DNA of 9,547 nt from an uncultured Porphyromonadaceae bacterium (GTDB taxonomy: Bacteria; Bacteroidota; Bacteroidia; Bacteroidales; Muribaculaceae), in NCBI GenBank assembly GCA_947176285.1, contig CAMWQF010000093.1, positions 1 to 9,547 of the forward strand, in the 5' to 3' direction. This document shows positions 6,780 to 9,547 of this stretch, piece by piece. Under the pieces are notes generated by a model, which saw only the letters and a program-made list of their open reading frames with translations, made no database searches and was not told the origin of the DNA. Positions within the stretch are counted from its first letter, which is position 1. Each line of letters starts with the position of its first letter. The translations under genes and the position numbers were made by a program.

Positions 6780-9497
6780 TTACTTAGTTATGATTTTTAT
6801 GGGCAAAAGCTTTTCTACAGCGATGATATAGATTCCTTTTGGGAGAGTAAATCCTATGCTTCCTGCCGTAGGAGTTTCTGTATAGACAATGCGTCCTGCC
6901 ATGTCATAGACATTGATGCTGCTCTTGCCGTCAAGTCCGTTGACTGTCACTGCGTCTCCGATCACTTCTACATCCGGAGTAGATAGGTCTCCAATTTCAT
7001 CTACGGCTCCCGGAGTGTTTGAGACGTGCTGTTCGATTAGGATATCGTGGAAATTGATACCCTTGTCTTTAAGGGATGCACGATCAATTCTTACATTGGT
7101 GAGGCCGGTTCCCTCATATGTATAAGTGAACTTATAGGTTTTCTTTTCTGCAGACTTGAACTTGAAGGTGGCAAGGTCGTCATCTGCATTCATGATTCCA
7201 TCGCCATTAAGATCTTCGCCAAGGCTGAGTTTCACAGACTGGGAACTTTTGTCAGAGTTACCGCAATAGAGAGTAATCTTCCATGGAGCCTGGATATCGT
7301 CGATTTGAATGTAGCATTTGTCTACGTTGCCTTGCTTTCCGATAAATCCGACAGCATTCTTTGAAGCTCCATTGTCTTCAGATGAATATACTGTATAAGG
7401 AGAAAGATTGCCGAATGCCACAAGGCGGCCTCCGTCTGTTCCGAGTCGCATATTGTCAAACGTCTCTTCTGCCTTCACGCCTTTCATGATGTCGGCTTGA
7501 TTGCCGGCTATGATGGTGCCCCAATCTGAGTTGCCAAAAGAAGCAGGGGTTGTATGGAAGTCTGTATAGAAGAGTGTACCCCCTGCTACAGTGACGAAAC
7601 TCCATAGTTCACCTTCTGTGGCTCCGGTATTGTTGACTGCATCCACACGCCAGTAGTAGGTGGTGTTCGCTTCAAGTTCTCCCGGGTTAAGTGTGGTTTC
7701 TGTCAGGCCGGTTGCGATTTCTTCCAGGGATTCTGCAGATGTTCCTAAATATACGTTATAGGTCAATGTGCCGAAATATTCCTTGGTGCCGTTTTTCCAT
7801 TTGAGCACTACATCAAGCACCTTCTCTGCGCTTCCTTCTTTAGGGGCTACAAGAGAAGATGGTTCCGGATAGAAAGGCTCTGAAGTCATGGTCTGCAAAG
7901 CCGGAGACTCAACCGATCTCATGTCATTCTTTCCAAGTGCATACACTCGGAAATAATATAGTTTATTTTCATCAAGACCTTCGGCTTTAAATGAAGTTTC
8001 TCCACTCCCTGTGCGTCCGGCTTCTGCATAAGAGACACCGTCAGAAGAAACTTCCACTACAAATCCGGTTGCTTCCGTTGAATTATCGGTCCAAGCAAGG
8101 GTAATGGCATTCTTTTCGTTTTTTACAGCCTTAAGGTCGGTTGGATTTTTGATATAAGGATATGCAGAGTCGATTGTAAACACATAGTTTTCAATGTTGG
8201 CATATCCATTTGAAGCGATTTCAGCCGCGTCTTTGGCATTTTCCGGGTCAAGACCATTGGCTATTTCCCATTCATCCGGTATTCCATCGCCGTCTGAGTC
8301 AAGTGGTTTGTATCCTCCGAAAAGTTTGCCTGTTCCTTTGTGGGGAAGCACTTTTTCAGTCGCTATGCCCCCTGTGGTGCCGAGAGTTCCGAAAGAAGAA
8401 ACTTCATCTATCAGATACTGGTCCACCTCATCGCGCACAGGGAGAGATGCCCCGCCATAGGAAAGCACATATTCAAGTGCTTCAGGGGCTGTCATCTTCC
8501 CTGCTATCTCAGGAACCCCTTTAGGCGCGCCATACTTCACAAGGTCAGCAGTGTCATAGACACGATAACCTCCGGATTTAGCATATTCCTCGTCAGACAT
8601 GTTGTGTCCGTCAAGTTTTCCGTCAATATTGCTGTCATACCAGTTCCCTTCTGCGAAATACTTGAAGTTGTTGTTGCCTCCCACAAGAGGATAGGCTGCC
8701 TTTAGCCAGGGACCGGTGATCCAATAGTTGCCTGAAATTTCAGCCCATGAATCGCCTGCACTGTCGCCTCCCATGTTGTAGGCAGCCTCCTTTCCCCAGT
8801 TGTATGAGACATTATTGACAAACTGATTGAGGCCCTTCACTTTAGGATTTCGGGTAGCATTCTCTATGTAGAGGTTTCTGAAAAGTGTCACGCCATTGTC
8901 TGTCTGTATAAGACCGCCACAAGAGTGAGGTTGCAGACCTTGACCGATTATTGAGTTTTGGATTGTAACATTGGAAGGTCCCGTGCCTTTAGTATTGCTG
9001 CTGACTGAGAAATTCTCGTCTCGTCCCCAAAGAACCGACATATGGTCGAAAATCATATCATGGCCTGAAGCAACTCCGGCAGCATCCTTGCCGCTGTCGC
9101 CATTAACGCCCATTCTTACACGTAGATAGCGCACGATGATATTGTTGGCATCTGAAAATGACACTCCATTGCCATATACCTGGACTCCTTCTCCCGGAGC
9201 AGTTTGCCCTAAAACTGTTAGATTGCTTTTGAACACAAGTCTGCTCTTAAGGTTGATGACGCCTGACACGTCAAACACCACAATGCGGTTTGGTTTTGAA
9301 ACCGCATCACGCAGTGAGCCGGTGCCACTGTCATTCAGATTAGTGACATGATAAATTTCACCGCCGCGACCGCCGGTAGCGAAACGGCCGAAACCTTCAG
9401 CCCCGGGGAATGCAAGTATAGCATCTGATGCACTTGCTGAGGCTGCTGTCAGTGCTAAAGCCCCAATCCCTAATAGTTTAAAAAAATCTTTCTTCAT
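6780..9497 (-). CDS. Secreted multidomain pectate lyase (PL1 family) with FnIII domains and T9SS-like tail
   Basis: This 905-residue exported protein would cleave polygalacturonate by calcium-dependent beta-elimination. A type I signal peptide covers about 1-23 (cleavage near ASA at 21-23), with no lipobox Cys. The PL1 beta-helix runs from about 28 to 390. It starts AFPGAEGFGRFATGGRGGE (29-47) and includes VRYLRVRMG (122-130), FDHMSVLWGRDEN (150-162) and RNPKVKG (216-222), where Arg216 aligns with the catalytic Arg of PelC-type lyases. The usual RxPxxR here ends in Lys221. A calcium-binding TSP3-like loop, DSDGDGIPDEWE, is at 400-411. Two fibronectin type III-like domains follow (about 452-537 and 545-637; the second with TTYYWRVDAVNN). 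A beta-rich region of unknown type (about 640-824) holds a dockerin-like calcium loop (762-773). The last 55-60 residues (INVYDMAGRIVY, then LPKGIYIIAVE, ending KIITK) resemble a Por/T9SS type A sorting domain. Only one ATG fits the signal peptide. The WYL gene follows in the same operon. Exact substrate (homogalacturonan or a related pectin) is not certain. Confidence 0.88.
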   Translation of the reverse strand: MKKDFFKLLGIGALALTAASASASDAILAFPGAEGFGRFATGGRGGEIYHVTNLNDSGTGSLRDAVSKPNRIVVFDVSGVINLKSRLVFKSNLTVLGQTAPGEGVQVYGNGVSFSDANNIIVRYLRVRMGVNGDSGKDAAGVASGHDMIFDHMSVLWGRDENFSVSSNTKGTGPSNVTIQNSIIGQGLQPHSCGGLIQTDNGVTLFRNLYIENATRNPKVKGLNQFVNNVSYNWGKEAAYNMGGDSAGDSWAEISGNYWITGPWLKAAYPLVGGNNNFKYFAEGNWYDSNIDGKLDGHNMSDEEYAKSGGYRVYDTADLVKYGAPKGVPEIAGKMTAPEALEYVLSYGGASLPVRDEVDQYLIDEVSSFGTLGTTGGIATEKVLPHKGTGKLFGGYKPLDSDGDGIPDEWEIANGLDPENAKDAAEIASNGYANIENYVFTIDSAYPYIKNPTDLKAVKNEKNAITLAWTDNSTEATGFVVEVSSDGVSYAEAGRTGSGETSFKAEGLDENKLYYFRVYALGKNDMRSVESPALQTMTSEPFYPEPSSLVAPKEGSAEKVLDVVLKWKNGTKEYFGTLTYNVYLGTSAESLEEIATGLTETTLNPGELEANTTYYWRVDAVNNTGATEGELWSFVTVAGGTLFYTDFHTTPASFGNSDWGTIIAGNQADIMKGVKAEETFDNMRLGTDGGRLVAFGNLSPYTVYSSEDNGASKNAVGFIGKQGNVDKCYIQIDDIQAPWKITLYCGNSDKSSQSVKLSLGEDLNGDGIMNADDDLATFKFKSAEKKTYKFTYTYEGTGLTNVRIDRASLKDKGINFHDILIEQHVSNTPGAVDEIGDLSTPDVEVIGDAVTVNGLDGKSSINVYDMAGRIVYTETPTAGSIGFTLPKGIYIIAVEKLLPIKIITK

Positions 9498-9547
9498 GAT
9501 GTTATTTGTATTAATTCAACGCTGATAATTATGCATTATGTATTATT
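9498..9547 (-). promoter_or_regulatory. Upstream region of the pectate lyase operon, partial
   Basis: Only 50 bases before the lyase ATG are in the window. They are AT-rich, and read on the - strand they show no Shine-Dalgarno sequence and no clear TAnnTTTG box. The promoter may be further upstream, outside the window, or diverge from consensus. The 14-base repeat at 9527-9540 lies within it. Confidence 0.3.
9527..9540. repeat. Second copy of 14-base repeat AATTATGCATTATG
   Basis: This string is identical, in the same orientation, to 5850-5863. One copy is just beyond the WYL stop and the other just before the lyase start, so the pair brackets the whole lyase-WYL block (about 3.7 kb). At this length and AT content, chance or a family-wide intergenic repeat remains possible. 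No terminal inverted repeats or transposase were found next to it. Confidence 0.5.

Overview
The window looks like a chromosomal segment from a gut-type Bacteroidales bacterium, and a Muribaculaceae-like relative is my best guess. The evidence is indirect. Start codons lack clear Shine-Dalgarno sequences and upstream regions carry Bacteroidetes-type TAnnTTTG boxes. There is a long AsmA-family protein and a family 1 polysaccharide lyase with a C-terminal Por/T9SS-like sorting tail. Spacers are AT-rich while coding DNA is of moderate GC. The genus cannot be fixed from this sequence alone.

There are five genes in two converging blocks. On the + strand, an AsmA-like envelope protein (78-3470) stands alone. 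A 131-base spacer with a good promoter box follows. Then comes a tight two-gene operon: a gluconate 5-dehydrogenase/KduD-like short-chain dehydrogenase (3602-4396) and a GltD-like iron-sulfur flavin oxidoreductase (4396-5706), whose stop and start codons share one base. A symmetric hairpin at 5727-5762 can terminate transcription from both sides. On the - strand, a secreted multidomain pectate lyase (9497 down to 6780) is followed after 19 bases by a WYL-domain regulator (6760 down to 5870), again a likely operon.

A plausible link between the blocks is acidic-sugar use. The lyase would cut polygalacturonate-type glycans outside the cell. The dehydrogenase belongs to a family that includes enzymes acting on the ketodeoxy-uronates formed downstream of such lyases. 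The rest of that route (KduI, KdgK, Eda, SusC/SusD transport) is not in the window, so the link is inference. The GltD-like protein has no large glutamate synthase subunit beside it and is probably not a glutamate synthase here.

No tRNA, rRNA, CRISPR array, transposase or phage gene was recognised, and no stretch over 300 bases lacks a gene. I do not see a clear new multi-gene system. The points most worth checking are the coupled dehydrogenase/GltD-like pair, the lyase-WYL operon, an unassigned domain in the lyase, and a 14-base repeat near both ends of the lyase-WYL block.
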